Shown here: positions 23,853 to 34,428 of the stretch, in pieces
Layout of the letters: every line of letters begins with the position of its first letter
Numbering within the stretch: the stretch's first letter is position 1
Assembly: GCA_002104985.1 (NCBI GenBank)
Contig: MCGO01000155.1
Span: 24,953-88,952, forward strand
Origin: Rhizoclosmatium globosum
Taxonomy: Eukaryota; Chytridiomycota; Chytridiomycetes; Chytridiales; Chytriomycetaceae
Length of the DNA stretch: 64,000 nucleotides
Reading direction: 5' to 3'
Translations under genes and position numbers: made by a program
The notes under the pieces: model-generated
The model's database searches: none
What the model was told of the DNA's origin: nothing
What the model saw: the letters and a program-made list of their open reading frames with translations, nothing else

Positions 23853-26622
23853 TTACACTGACTTCTTCCGCTGCATTGTGAATGGCCTCTTCAGCCCATT
23901 CAGTCTCATATACCAAAAGCACATCCAAATATTCCTTGCTGCGTTTCTATCTCGGTCCCACATTGTACCACAGTGGTGGCAGTACTTGAGACCACGGAGG
24001 GGGCTACCAACAGGAACACCTGCATGAAATGCCAACTTCACCCGCTCAACCAATGGTAAGTGCTCTTTCCATCCTGGTCTAAAAGCTTTAGAGTGCTTGA
24101 GAATGGTCTTGGATTTTGCACGAGCCACAGAGTTGGTGAGTGGGATTCTTCTAACATCTTCAGGATACACATCCCCAACACCTTCCCGTTTCCATATTTC
24201 AGAAGGATGAGTGACATGGATGGCATATATCCCTTCTGGATCTAGTCCATCAGTTGAGGCTGGTGCAGACAAACTTTGAAGCAGAGTATCCAATGCAGCA
24301 CTCCACAACTCTTCTTCAACTTCCATAGAAGTAGAAGTGTCTCCACTAGTAGCAAGCTCTCCCTCCTCCAATACATCCTCCATTATGTCTGATTCCACAG
24401 CCAAACTCTTAGACTCAACAGTCACTGACACTGGAGCAGTTTCAGATTCCTCCAAATCCATAGGGTCTGAGTCATCTTCTTCCTCCACACCATCTCCCTC
24501 TTCAACAGTTGTTAAACTCTCTCTCAAGTCTTCACCATCTTCCCCAAATTCTCCCTTGTCATCACCATACCTTCCATTCTCCTCCTCTCCTTCTCCATGG
24601 TGATCAGCATCTTTTTGGGTAAAGAACTTGGAATTGTCAAACTGCTCAGTCTCATCAACACTGAATGACTCATCAGCACCCAAAGACTTCAACAAGGCTT
24701 CAATTTGTGCAAGATGGAGGAAAGTACCATCATCCCTCTGAGTCAACAACTCATTCAAATCTTTCCCTGCCAGCAATTCCTCTGTCAACTTTGCAAGTTC
24801 TTGTTCCACCTCAAAGTCGCAGCTACATGGACCCAAGTCAATCTTTCCACCTTTAAACCCTGTACCCCAACAACAACCAGGATTCATAGTTGATTTGAAC
24901 TCATCAACGTTGATCCAGCGGAACCTTTTCTTCATTTCTTTCAGCAGCCGCCCCCCACAGCCTGAAACAGTCCCCTTCATTTGTTGCGAGAATTCTGCAC
25001 TCCCAAAGACACAAGTCACCAACTTTGGATCCAGATTCCCATGAATGTATCCCATGAACACCTTCAATGCGCGTTGCTGACCACGATACACCATCATTTG
25101 TAGAAAGTCTTGCCGCAAATAGAGCTCATGGAGAACAGGGAAAGCAGCAAAGGATGTGGCACATGCATTGTTATACTGTTGGACAATAGTTGTCTTGCCA
25201 GACTGAATAGACTTGATCTTGTCTGAAATAGTAGCTTTGATGTGGCTCTTCTTGTCATCAATGATGGCATTGAACTTTGCAATCCTTGCCCCAGTCTTGC
25301 CATCCATGTTTGCACCATTGAGTTCCATTTCATATGCAGAACAAATCTCCTTCTGCAGGACGTCAGCCATATCCATATTTGCCAGATTTCGAAACTCCTC
25401 GTTGCGCAGTGGAAACCCCATGCCACGAGCCTTTTCTTCTGGAGATAACTTTTCGTAAGCAAATCTCCCAAATTGCTCCTTCCTCTCCTTGAGTTGAGCA
25501 AGTGTACGGGTTTGGCGGTTACGACTATATCGAGCCTTCTTCCGCTGCTTGTCGAGGGCAGCCTTTTTTATAATTTCTTGTCGTCGTTCTGCTGACGGAT
25601 GCTCAGGGGCACTAAATCTTTGTGAGAAACTATTAACAACAAGCAGGAAAATCACACCAAACAATACATACACAAAGGTTCCTTCCTTGATGGCTAAATT
25701 TCTAGCATGTCGATTTCTGTTCTTTCTTTGACTCTTTGAAAGTCTTGGAGTATTTGTTACAGGGTCAACAACAGGGGCTTTGGTTGGACCATTTGGGACT
25801 TGGTTTGGACCCAGACCAGCACCAGAACCAGGACGAGCTTGCACATGCACATAGAAAGGAGTGATGATACCCTTGTCAAAAGCAAACTCCAATCCTTCTG
25901 GTGGGAGAGAGATGGTTTCGGCAGTAGTTTTTCCAGTGTCTGGGGTAGCAACCTTGGGCCGAAGACAAGTGATGCTGACATCACTCTCAGATATGTTGAT
26001 GGATCCACCTTTGTTAATTGGATCAGTATGGATTGGAAACAAAGAAGTAGAACTCACCAAACTTTTTCAGGGTATTTTTGTCAAAGTTGCAGAGGGCCCC
26101 CCAAAGTTCTGGCTTTTTCCATATGGCAGAAGAAACAAAGGTGGATTGGTTGGTGTTTGGTGGAAGCTCCAGAGCATTTAAAACACGATCGCGCTCATTT
26201 CCTGTACTATACTTGACTGCAAGCATTGCCATTGTTCTGTCCAATAGATATCAACATAATAGAAAATAGTACAATATTAACATACTTTGTGTCAATTGGG
26301 AGAGATAAGGGTTTGAAAGAGGACTGAGGGTTGGTGTGCCAGCCTTTTGTAACTCCTTGAGGAAGGGTTCCAAAAGTTCCCACTCTAAAGTCTTTTTGTT
26401 GAATCCTTGAGATGCAATCCATGATGGCTGCATTCAACTTGTCAATCTCTTCTACATCGGCAACACTGACCACTCCTCTTGCACGGAAGAACATCTTGTT
26501 GTAGAATGGATCCGTTTTATTTGGATGGGAGAGGCCTGACAAGACACCACGACGGAACTCATGGCCAAGTACATTCATTTGAGCCAGTGAGAGAGGTCTT
26601 TTAACAATGTCTCGAATGATTT

Positions 26623-26701
<79 letters not shown>

Positions 26702-29700
26702 GTTTGGGAGAGAGAAAGACTCACTGTTGTAATAAAAGACTGGTGGGATTGTCAATGATGGATTCCCCTTGGAGGTTGCAATGTTTACTGGATCATACAA
26801 CTCCCTCATTTCTGCCAACCAGAAATGGCCTTGTTGATATCTGTCAAAAATAAATCAGACAGCATAGTCAAATCATTAAAACTTACTTGATTCCATGTAG
26901 CTTGAAATTCCTGTTGCACAAGGGAAGCATTCCCTGAAACTGAAACTCCACCAGCTCAAAAAAGTCCCCCATGTACCTCATTATTTCCTCAGCAGCATCC
27001 TGTGACTGTTCACCAATAAAGTCCAAGATCTTTTGATTGTCAAATGTAGCGTCATGTTTCCACTTTGGAAGCGGGGGTAGTGAATGGTGACCTTTCTTTC
27101 TTGCTTTTGCAAACTCCTTCTTGTCATTCACTTTGAATTTGGCAGTGTAGTACTTGCACAAGTTCCCCAGCTCCTTCCAGTCTACCACAAATATCCCATG
27201 ATTGCGCAGGACAGAGCGAATGATAAGAAACAGCGTATGTGTGATTCTGTTTCCTGTGTGTATCTGTTGGAGTATTGGTGTTTAGACTGGTGCAATTGAA
27301 CTTGTATTAACAAAACACTCACAGTAATATGCCTGAGAAAGTCTGCAGCAAGTTGCTCTGAGATGTGAACTAGTGTGTTTGCAAAATCAGTTGTGTCCAC
27401 AGGATGGATTGCAGGGACACTGGCATCACGTTTGAAATCTTTGAACCAAGCTCCCAGTTTTGGATGGCTTCCCTTGGTTGGTTGTTTCAAGTTTCCGTCG
27501 GATGCAACCATGACAAGAACTGTGCGGTAGAAGTTTGAATTGCAAGGCAGCATTGGAGCAGATTCAGACTGTTTGGATTCTTCATACATTCTCAAAGCTA
27601 CATTTGTGGCAAACCGAGGAACAATGAAGCGAATAAGAGCAAATCTATCAAGATTAAATGAGCAACAGCCAAAAAAGGATGAAACGCGACAAACCTTGGT
27701 AAATTCTTCTTTAGTTGAATATCCAAGCAACCTCCAAGGGGAACAAAACTAGAGTAGGAAGTCTTGACAGTGAATGAATCAGTTTTGGGCATCTTGGCAT
27801 GGGTTTCTGGACGCCCAGCCTCAATCCACTCAGTCAACATTGGTTGGAGAATTTGCTCAAAGTAAAACCGTGACTCCTTGAGATCCAAAGCAGATTGATA
27901 ATTTGGGTTCTTGCAGTTGACACTTGGAATAAGGTAAGCCACGATGGGGTTACCAGAATTTGCTGCCTTCCATTCTATCAAGTCAAGTGTCAGTCTAAAC
28001 AACACACAATTCATCAAAACAAACTCACGTTCAACTTTGGTCCACAGAGGATGAGTAAACTCTTCAAGCTGATGGTTATATTGAAACAAGCAACTGCTAC
28101 TAGTTGACCGCTTGTGATTAGCTATTCCACACTGACAGTTACCAGCCTTCATTTCATCCAGAGTGGCAATAAGAGGCATTCGTGGGGGAAATGAGAATAA
28201 ACTTGATGAGTCAACAACAACCTTGGCTTTTTGGACCTTGTTGAATGCTTCCTTGATTGATAAAGCCTCAGACAAAAGTGACTTGAATGTCCTTGCATTG
28301 CAAACCCACCATTTGAGGCAGGCATCACCCTTTGCAGCAGCAAAGACCTTTTCCACGTCCACAGCTGCAATTTGGTTCAGAGCCCGAAAGAGTGGCCCAC
28401 ATATGTATGAACTAGATACAAGCTTGAAGAAGTTTGCAAGAAGTTGAGGTTTGAGAGTTGGAGGGTTCAGAGATGATGAAAAGGACTTATTTGGACAAAA
28501 GTAGCCTGGAGCTTGTTGAGTGGCACCACTGGGATGAAGAGAAGATCCAATTCGACAATCTGGCAAGAGTGTTGAAGTGTTGTGTTTCAGTTCCAATGGA
28601 TTCTTGGCTCCTTCAGGTTGAGAGTAAAAAGGAGCAATCTCCACATGTGATGCAGCAACAGAGCCAATAACTTGACAATCATCAATGTGAAGGTAACATT
28701 GCCGCGCGATCAAGTTGATCTCCAACACACAATGGTCAATCTGCCACAGAATATCTGCTTGGTTACAATCCTCCCCTGAAAGCTCTGCATATGGAACAGG
28801 CTTTATTTGTGGGAAAGGGGGAAGGTCGAAACGAGGTGGCCGGGGTGCGAAAGCATGTGGAGGTGGGAAGTCAGACTTTGGAAGGTTCGGCGAATACAAA
28901 TTTGTAGCAGTGTCCCACTCAACCTCCTTTGCACTATTTACAAATGCAAAATGCTGAGCATCAGGTGACCACATGGCATATGATAACTGGTTGGTCCAGG
29001 TGGTTGAGTTTGAAACTGTGTTGAAGAATGCCGGAGGCCCATCCTTCTCTGGATAGAAGGCAATATGTGTTGGCAGTGCAGTTGGCAGTGCGAGGTTTGG
29101 GATGCCAGAAACAGAATCACATGGGACAGAGGCAACACAGGGAGCAGCAGGTGCACACGGAGCAGATGGAACACATCCAGATGGGCCAGTTTTACAAACT
29201 TGGAAGCGATTCTGGTTACAGGCAGCGCGAGCCTCTTCAGAATCCTCAATAATCACTGTCGAAACACCCTGGAGAGCAGCCAACTAGAGAATGAATGTTA
29301 GTTGCACTCTCAGCCAAAGTGCCGTCTTACCTCTTGGTCAAACAGTAGATTCAAAGAGCCCTCCTCAGTGTATCAGTTAAGGACAAGAACTCCAGCGACT
29401 TTACAGGCAGCATCTGAAGCGGCAGCAAAGGGCGAACCAGAAAATGAGAGGCGTCCAAGTCCCAAGAGATTTTTAACTGCACACTCAGCCAAATACAACA
29501 CTCTGCTGATTCTGACGTCATCTGCACTGAAAAGAGTCGATACGCGATGCTGTTCCAGGATGTTTGCACGCGACTGGCTCTGGAACCCGCCAAAGCATTG
29601 TGGAATCAAGTCAAGGCATAACTGAGGAGTCCGGTTTGGGTTTTGACGGAGAAGATTGATTTGATCTTTGCAGTTTCGAATCTTCTCGAGTATATCAGGG

Positions 29701-29789
29701 TCACTTGGCAGTCCAAAGTAATGGCAGCTGTTTGCAAGTTGGTCACCAGTAAGATGTTGCCGAAAGTTCAGGATTACAGTTTCAGGCAT
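23853..29789 (-). CDS. Large Fanzor-like RuvC nuclease (paralogue of gene at 38363-44258)
   Basis: Multi-exon gene of about 1,750 residues, homologous along its length to the gene at 38363-44258. The start ATG at 29789 directly follows an intron acceptor, so a 5'-UTR intron (29927-29791) is likely. The nuclease core has RuvC-I Asp in AFDKGIITPF (codon 25877-25875), RuvC-II Glu in VDEFKST (24902-24900), cysteines CCWG and CSC, then about 250 residues of acidic insert, CHHCG and RuvC-III Asp in DRDRNAARNI (23951-23949). This fits the published Fanzor pattern D-(TS)(TS)xx-C4-RD. A 54-nt in-frame intron starting at a GTATGT (about 25675) can be misread as a membrane helix. An in-frame TGA at 29375-29373 interrupts exon sequence that aligns with the paralogue on both sides. 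RNA-guided DNA cleavage is inferred from family. Confidence 0.75.
26628..26698. repeat. ATT and GA microsatellites in an intron
   Basis: A short ATT run followed by about 27 GA units, inside an intron of the minus-strand Fanzor-like gene. On the transcribed strand it reads as a TC-rich tract, so it may act as an extended pyrimidine tract. Confidence 0.9.
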
Positions 29790-29790
29790 C

Positions 29791-29927
29791 CTAAGTAAGT
29801 GTGAATCGTGTTAATTACATGATAATGAGGTGAGGAAGGGGAGTGAGTGACGGGTGAGAGAAGGGCTGCCAAGCATTCCCATCACTGTTGATTACACTGA
29901 GATACTGTTCTGATGATGACTGCTTAC
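29791..29927 (-). other. Probable 5'-UTR intron of the minus-strand Fanzor-like gene
   Basis: A strong donor (AAAG|GTAAGC, 29927) and acceptor (TTACTTAG, ending at 29791) flank this 137-nt segment. The coding ATG is two bases past the acceptor, and no in-frame ATG was found upstream. Confidence 0.5.
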
Positions 29928-30181
29928 CTTTAGAAGAAAAGAAGGAAGTGATGCCTTTCCTATTGAGAGCATGGTCAGTGTTGTGGTGGGATGAGCGATC
30001 ATGTGGAATAATTTTTACACCACTCGGCACAATGGCAATGTTGGGAAGAGAGAGGAGAAAGTATACTTACACCAAAGTATTAAAGCAGCAAACAAGCTGA
30101 TGTAGTGCGGGATTGGTTTGGTTGGGTAGGGAGTTGGGTAGTTGGTGAATTGAGAAGGAAGGGAGGAGGGAACAGGCCTGC

Positions 30182-30190
30182 TTTATATAA
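30182..30190 (-). promoter_or_regulatory. Candidate TATA box for the minus-strand Fanzor-like gene
   Basis: TATATAAAG on the minus strand, about 390 bp upstream of the ATG at 29789 and about 150 bp upstream of the proposed 5'-UTR exon. The position fits a transcript that includes the 5'-UTR intron. No experimental support. Confidence 0.25.
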
Positions 30191-30199
30191 CATCTGCAT

Positions 30200-31274
30200 G
30201 GGCTGCACGCGCCTCCCGCTTTCTCAAATTGGAGGATTTATCCTATCCGGTTCCGGGGGTTTCGCCTTATTTTCCGAAATCATCCTTAAACTTGAACTTG
30301 AACTTTCTTATTTGGGACGCAAGACGGCAACGGAGTGTACCAACTGCATAAACACACACAATTAGAAAGAATCCGGGGAGTCGATTGATGCCAGGAGGTT
30401 GTGGAAGGCCTATATTTAGCTTGGAAGCCGAGTCAGTCCCTAATTCTGTTGGCCACTCATCTCTTTTCTAATACTACATACAACAAGGGTTGAACAATTT
30501 ATTAAATGATCAATAACAGAGATAGATATAAGAGAAAGAAGAAGGTAAGGTAGAAGATAAACCAAAATGAAAGCAAAAGAATCGAATCGCATCAAAATAA
30601 ATAGGAACACAATCTTACCTTTGAGTGACCAAGTAGTAGTAGACAAATCGTATTAGGACGGGAGGGAACGAAGGAACAGAAGGCATCTACTTAGTCAACA
30701 ATAAAAGGCATCTGTACTGTCAAAGTCAACAATACAAGAGTCGGTACCTACCACTTAAAATGATAATAATATTGAAAACAGACTCATGAGTATGCGTCCC
30801 TTGGAACGCCAGTGTACATCTTCATCCACTAACCAAACCATCCAGGGCGTTTAAGCAGGTTCGCGACGCCCGCAGAGCTCCCAGAGGGGTTGGCTTCATA
30901 AAATCAGAGACATAGCTTTGCCAACAGAGGTATACTTAACGAGTTGTTTTTTTGAAAGAAAGATGATGCAGGAAGGAAATGCGAAGGAAATGTGGTCTTG
31001 GCTGTCAAACTTCCCTCCCGCCAAACAAAAACAAACAAACAAACAGACAAAAAAGAAGATGGAGAAATATAGAAGGAAAAGAAACGTTAGAACAGGAGAA
31101 CTGTGAAGATCGTCACTGCAAACGAATCGAAGTGCAAAGTTCTGTGAAACAACAAGCAATAAGAAGAAACAAAATTGCAGGTTGTTTTATTGTTATTTTC
31201 GTTTGATGAAGGAAGGGGAGAAAAACGGAAGGAGTATTGCTGTGGTCCACCAACCGACACATTCTATTCGTAGT
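30200..31274. other. Intergenic region, no gene seen
   Basis: No frame here looks conserved. AC-rich and A-rich simple stretches occur near 31020-31070 (AAAC repeats). Confidence 0.4.
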
Positions 31275-31655
31275 TCACGCCCTTATGCTAAGTCTATCTC
31301 TCTCCATGAATCCTATACACCAACGGGATGATGCGGTGAAGGTTTCTCTACGCTGTTCTGTTCCAACCCCCAGTGCTGCATCAGCCAATAAACTCAAGGG
31401 ATCCTTCACGTATGCCAACATCCACTCGCGCAAGTCTGCCGGTGACACTGCATATCCACGGTTTCTCTGGTCCGCCACCAGTCCAAACAGCTTCACTTCC
31501 TCCTCCAGGAACATACAGCGCACCATAGAGGGAGATGGAGAGAGTATAGATGGGTTGCCATCAAAATCTACGCTAATGCGCGAGAGAGAAGGAGGGGCTC
31601 TGATGATGCGACTGTGTTGCTTCCTTCCACCACCCACCCCATCACACGTCCCCAT
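31275..31655 (-). pseudogene. CENP-B/Tc5-type HTH DNA-binding domain remnant
   Basis: The frame contains EEEVKLFGLVADQRNRGYAV, SPADLREWML and, at its end, SSRWCIGFMERDRLSIR. This follows the CENP-B/Tc5 helix-turn-helix plan found in pogo/Tigger-type transposases and derived host proteins: an E..L..W...R..G..V segment, then S..W...F..R..LS.R. The frame stops at a TGA straight after the conserved LSIRA, and no DDE catalytic domain follows. It is probably a decayed transposase N-terminus. Similarity was judged by eye. Confidence 0.45.
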
Positions 31656-32021
31656 CCACAGTGCAGAGACTTCCCACCTCGCTTCACAGAATCGTCTTTG
31701 ATGGTTTCAAACTATCGCACCCACTTGGACAGCATCAACCTGTTGAGGGAATGTTTAGTAGCAACGGCAGTGAGGGCACCACTGCGAACCTTTCGGTGTG
31801 GCTTAGAGGAAACAAGCAACGCAGAGAGTGCATGTACTTCTTTGACAATGCATACTTTGAATGCATGTGTGTACTGTTTGCGAATGAGAGAAACAGCTAT
31901 GCAGGGTATTGGGAAAAAAAATAAAGTCGTGTGGTCTTCCTTTGGGAAAAGATCTTTTTTTTTAAAGGGAGGAAAAGAAAGGAGCCACAACTTTCTCCAC
32001 AAAGAAAAACCAATCCCAAAA
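31656..32021. other. Spacer with a weak repeat shared with 37.4-37.5 kb
   Basis: The stretch around 31835-31915 (translating as YFECMCVLFANERNSYAG) resembles the minus-strand stretch around 37400-37490 (FFKCESVLFGNERMSHRI). It may be part of the same decayed mobile element as the adjacent HTH remnant. No gene is called. Confidence 0.3.
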
Positions 32022-32633
32022 ATGGATACACCTTCCTTCCGCCACTTTGCCATTGCCACCGCATTTCTTGGTCTTAAAATGTGTGTTCTTGGTGGTGGAA
32101 TATCACTTGTTCGTGGTGCAACTTCTGTTTTTCCAACGCCGGAAGAGTTGAGTGCCTTGAGTATTCACTTGATTCGCAATCAATCAATTAACACACACGA
32201 ATAAACACAGCGAATTCTTCTCTCGTACCCTTGCGTACATTCGTCCAAAGAAATCAACGGGTACTCCCAGAACACCGGATCCAAACAGAGCCGCTCGTTC
32301 GTCGGCATTGATTGCAGTTCAGTGCCTTCCCTTGCTTACTGCCCTATTATATTAACTTGTATTGCTGCTGCAATCAATCATTCGCAGAGGCTCAATGCGT
32401 GCTTGGCTCATGATGTTGCCAATGTTCCCATTTTGCTCATCCTCGGATTTGCCTATGTCGCTACTGTCCGTCCGACAGAAAGTGAAAGTGCCAGAGTTTT
32501 TGCCACTCTTGTTCTGGCTCGTTATGCCCACTCTGTTGTCTACTTGCTTCAACTGCAGCCATACAGATTTTTGGCCCATGTGGCTTCCATTGGCACTGGT
32601 ATTGAGATGGCCATCAGGATTCTGGTTGCCTAA
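32022..32633 (+). CDS. MAPEG family protein (microsomal glutathione S-transferase/prostaglandin E synthase-like)
   Basis: Small integral membrane enzyme of the MAPEG family, which conjugates or isomerises lipophilic substrates with glutathione in ER-type membranes. The start MDTPSFRHFAIATAFLGLKMCVLGGG leads into SLVRGATSVFPTPEEL, the family's first helix and loop. After two short introns (about 32160-32211 and about 32322-32388) the sequence RLNACLAHDVANVPILLILGF replaces the usual RAHxNDxENIP block. The final helices contain ARVFATLVLARYAHSVVYLLQ and QPYRFLAHVASIGTGIEMAI, matching the family's ARxxFxxxYxxAR..H and QPxR..x motifs. The substitution in the ND-ENIP glutathione-binding loop could affect activity. 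Boundaries of the second intron are uncertain. Confidence 0.75.
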
Positions 32634-32879
32634 AGGAAGGATTTTACGAGGAGGATGGGAGAGCGAATGGAGGGAGTGGTAGAGGAATAAATATCTCATA
32701 TATTCACACTCTCTTACAAGTGATTCATCACAGAATATCTATATTTACCGCTTTAAAGAGGTCTAATAAATTCTCATAGACTTTTGGAAAATGTTGTATT
32801 TAACAAAAAGAGGAAATTCTTTTAGAAGTCATCTGATAAGAGGAAATCTAGTCTAATGTAATATAACTTTCGTACTTTT

Positions 32880-33480
32880 GTACAGCTTCAACCCAAGTAA
32901 GCGTACTCAGGGTGTTTGGCCATGCACCAAGCACGACGTGCTGCATAGTGCTTGAACGCCTGGAACTCATACTCACGAACTCCAAAATATGCAGCACCCA
33001 ATGCGTTGGCAGCTTTATCAAACGCGTTCATGTCATTCTGGGCAGCCGCGAGTGCGTTCCACAACGGAGTCCAACGGGAGTCCAAGTATCCACTGTCCAA
33101 AGAAATGGCCCGACAATCAGGAAGCTTTCTGTTGCAGAATGCACGTTGGTTCGTTGAGCCGGTGAGGCAGTTTGTCCCAGTTTATCGGCAACGGCACTGT
33201 AAATAGTTGGTTAAACTGTTTAAGGTATTTAAATCTGTTGTAGAGCACGTATATGGCTGGCTTAGCTGAATTGGAATACCCCCTTTTCAACTGGTCGCCA
33301 GAGAGATCCCTTCAAGTCATACAGAATTAGAACAGACATCTTAATGACGCAGATCTTACAATTTTTGCAAATAGCGCATAAGTGTACTCACAGAGTCTGA
33401 AGAGTGGTCAGCAATCCAACAGTCGTGGGTATACCTCCAGTAATTTGATTTTCGAAGGAGAGAAACTAGCAGAAAAATAG
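32880..33480 (-). pseudogene. Degraded copy of the secreted LRR gene (LRR plus C-terminal domain)
   Basis: Minus-strand fragment of the PAN-LRR gene found intact at 48910-50782. It keeps one LRR exon (33460-33385, NQITGGIPTTVGLLTTLQTL) and the C-terminal domain (33160-32888, SGYLDSRWTPLWNALAAAQN to KHPEYAYLG). The second and third LRR exons are gone. The fourth has an internal deletion joining VADK directly to the CLTGSTNQRAFCN block. The PAN and Thr-rich parts are absent. The C-terminal domain itself is nearly identical to the intact gene, so the loss is recent. Confidence 0.75.
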
Positions 33481-33573
33481 CCATCAAGGGTATGACAATT
33501 TGCGCGATAATCTGATGACTCACCAGCAAAAACAGTCCTTCTCTTTTTTCCCAATAAAAACATTACTCATCAA

Positions 33574-34353
33574 ATGCACTCATTCATGCATGGAGTCAAA
33601 CCCGTGGGATTATTAGGATCTCTGCTAGCAGCAAGATTGACAGTAGGAGGAGCAGGAGTACGAGGAGGGTTCCTACTTCAGCGCCAGCAGCAGCAACGAC
33701 CAATGAGCAAGCTGGCCTCGCTGGTTGGAAGCAGTGGCAGTCTCGCAATTACGCCACCAGGAACAAGTGTAGTATACACCGGGGCAATTGGGAAGGCGAT
33801 CCAGGCGTTGAAGCGGGTCTCTGTCATTTCACTGAGTGCCACGTGGGCTACGACGCCACTCTTTGCATTCACAAGTGTAGCTGAAGGTGGTGCTTCGACA
33901 GCTGCGATTGCTGTGATGGTTGGTGGTGAGTTGGTTCTACTTTGGTGGTTGGGTTGACTAACGAAGGTTCCATTTCCAGCTCTTATCGTGTCCTCTGGCT
34001 CAACAGCCCTGATTGCCTGGTGCTGCAAACCATATGTTGTTTCTATTGCCGGTGCTGGATCGCAGCTTACTCTGACCCGCCTGTCTTTCTTTGGTGTTCC
34101 ATATGCAACCACTGTTGACGAGTCTGAGCTGCGGACTTCGCGTGGACGGATGTTCTCCACGTGGGAAGCAAAGGGGGAACTATTTTATGTGCTTGCTGAT
34201 GGATCAGAGGGTCGCATGAAGGAAATCGTGGATGGTGTGCTGAAAAGGGAGGTTGGCCTGGCTTCTCCTTCACTCTCTTCCCACTCAAACTCTGCTGAAA
34301 AGAAGGAAAACTGGGATGATGTTGTGAAGCGATTGCGGGAAAAGAAGGATTAA
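33574..34353 (+). CDS. TMEM70/TMEM223-like mitochondrial membrane protein
   Basis: Two exons (33574-33922 and 33980-34353) with a 57-nt intron. The N-terminal 45 residues are basic, Gly/Gln-rich and acid-free, as expected for a mitochondrial presequence. The core has VVYTGAIGKAIQALKRVSVI, a first hydrophobic helix (TPLFAFTSVAEGGASTAAIAVMV) and a second with SSGSTALIAWCCKPYV, the plan of the TMEM70/TMEM186/TMEM223 group of inner-membrane assembly factors. The C-terminus is charged (ENWDDVVKRLREKKD). TMEM70 itself helps assemble ATP synthase and complex I; which subfamily this belongs to is not resolved. Confidence 0.6.
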
Positions 34354-34428
34354 TTCGGGTTTTATTAAATACTTTGAAATAAATAAAGGAGAAGAAAGAG
34401 AAAAGAACCAAACAAAAGAACCAAACAA

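Noticed and set aside
25560..25720. Transmembrane helix in the minus-strand Fanzor-like protein
   Set aside because: The hydrophobic segment is an in-frame 54-nt intron with GTATGT donor; the paralogue has an intron at the same point.
26645..26698. GA run considered as a CRISPR-like or regulatory array
   Set aside because: Simple dinucleotide microsatellite without spacers.
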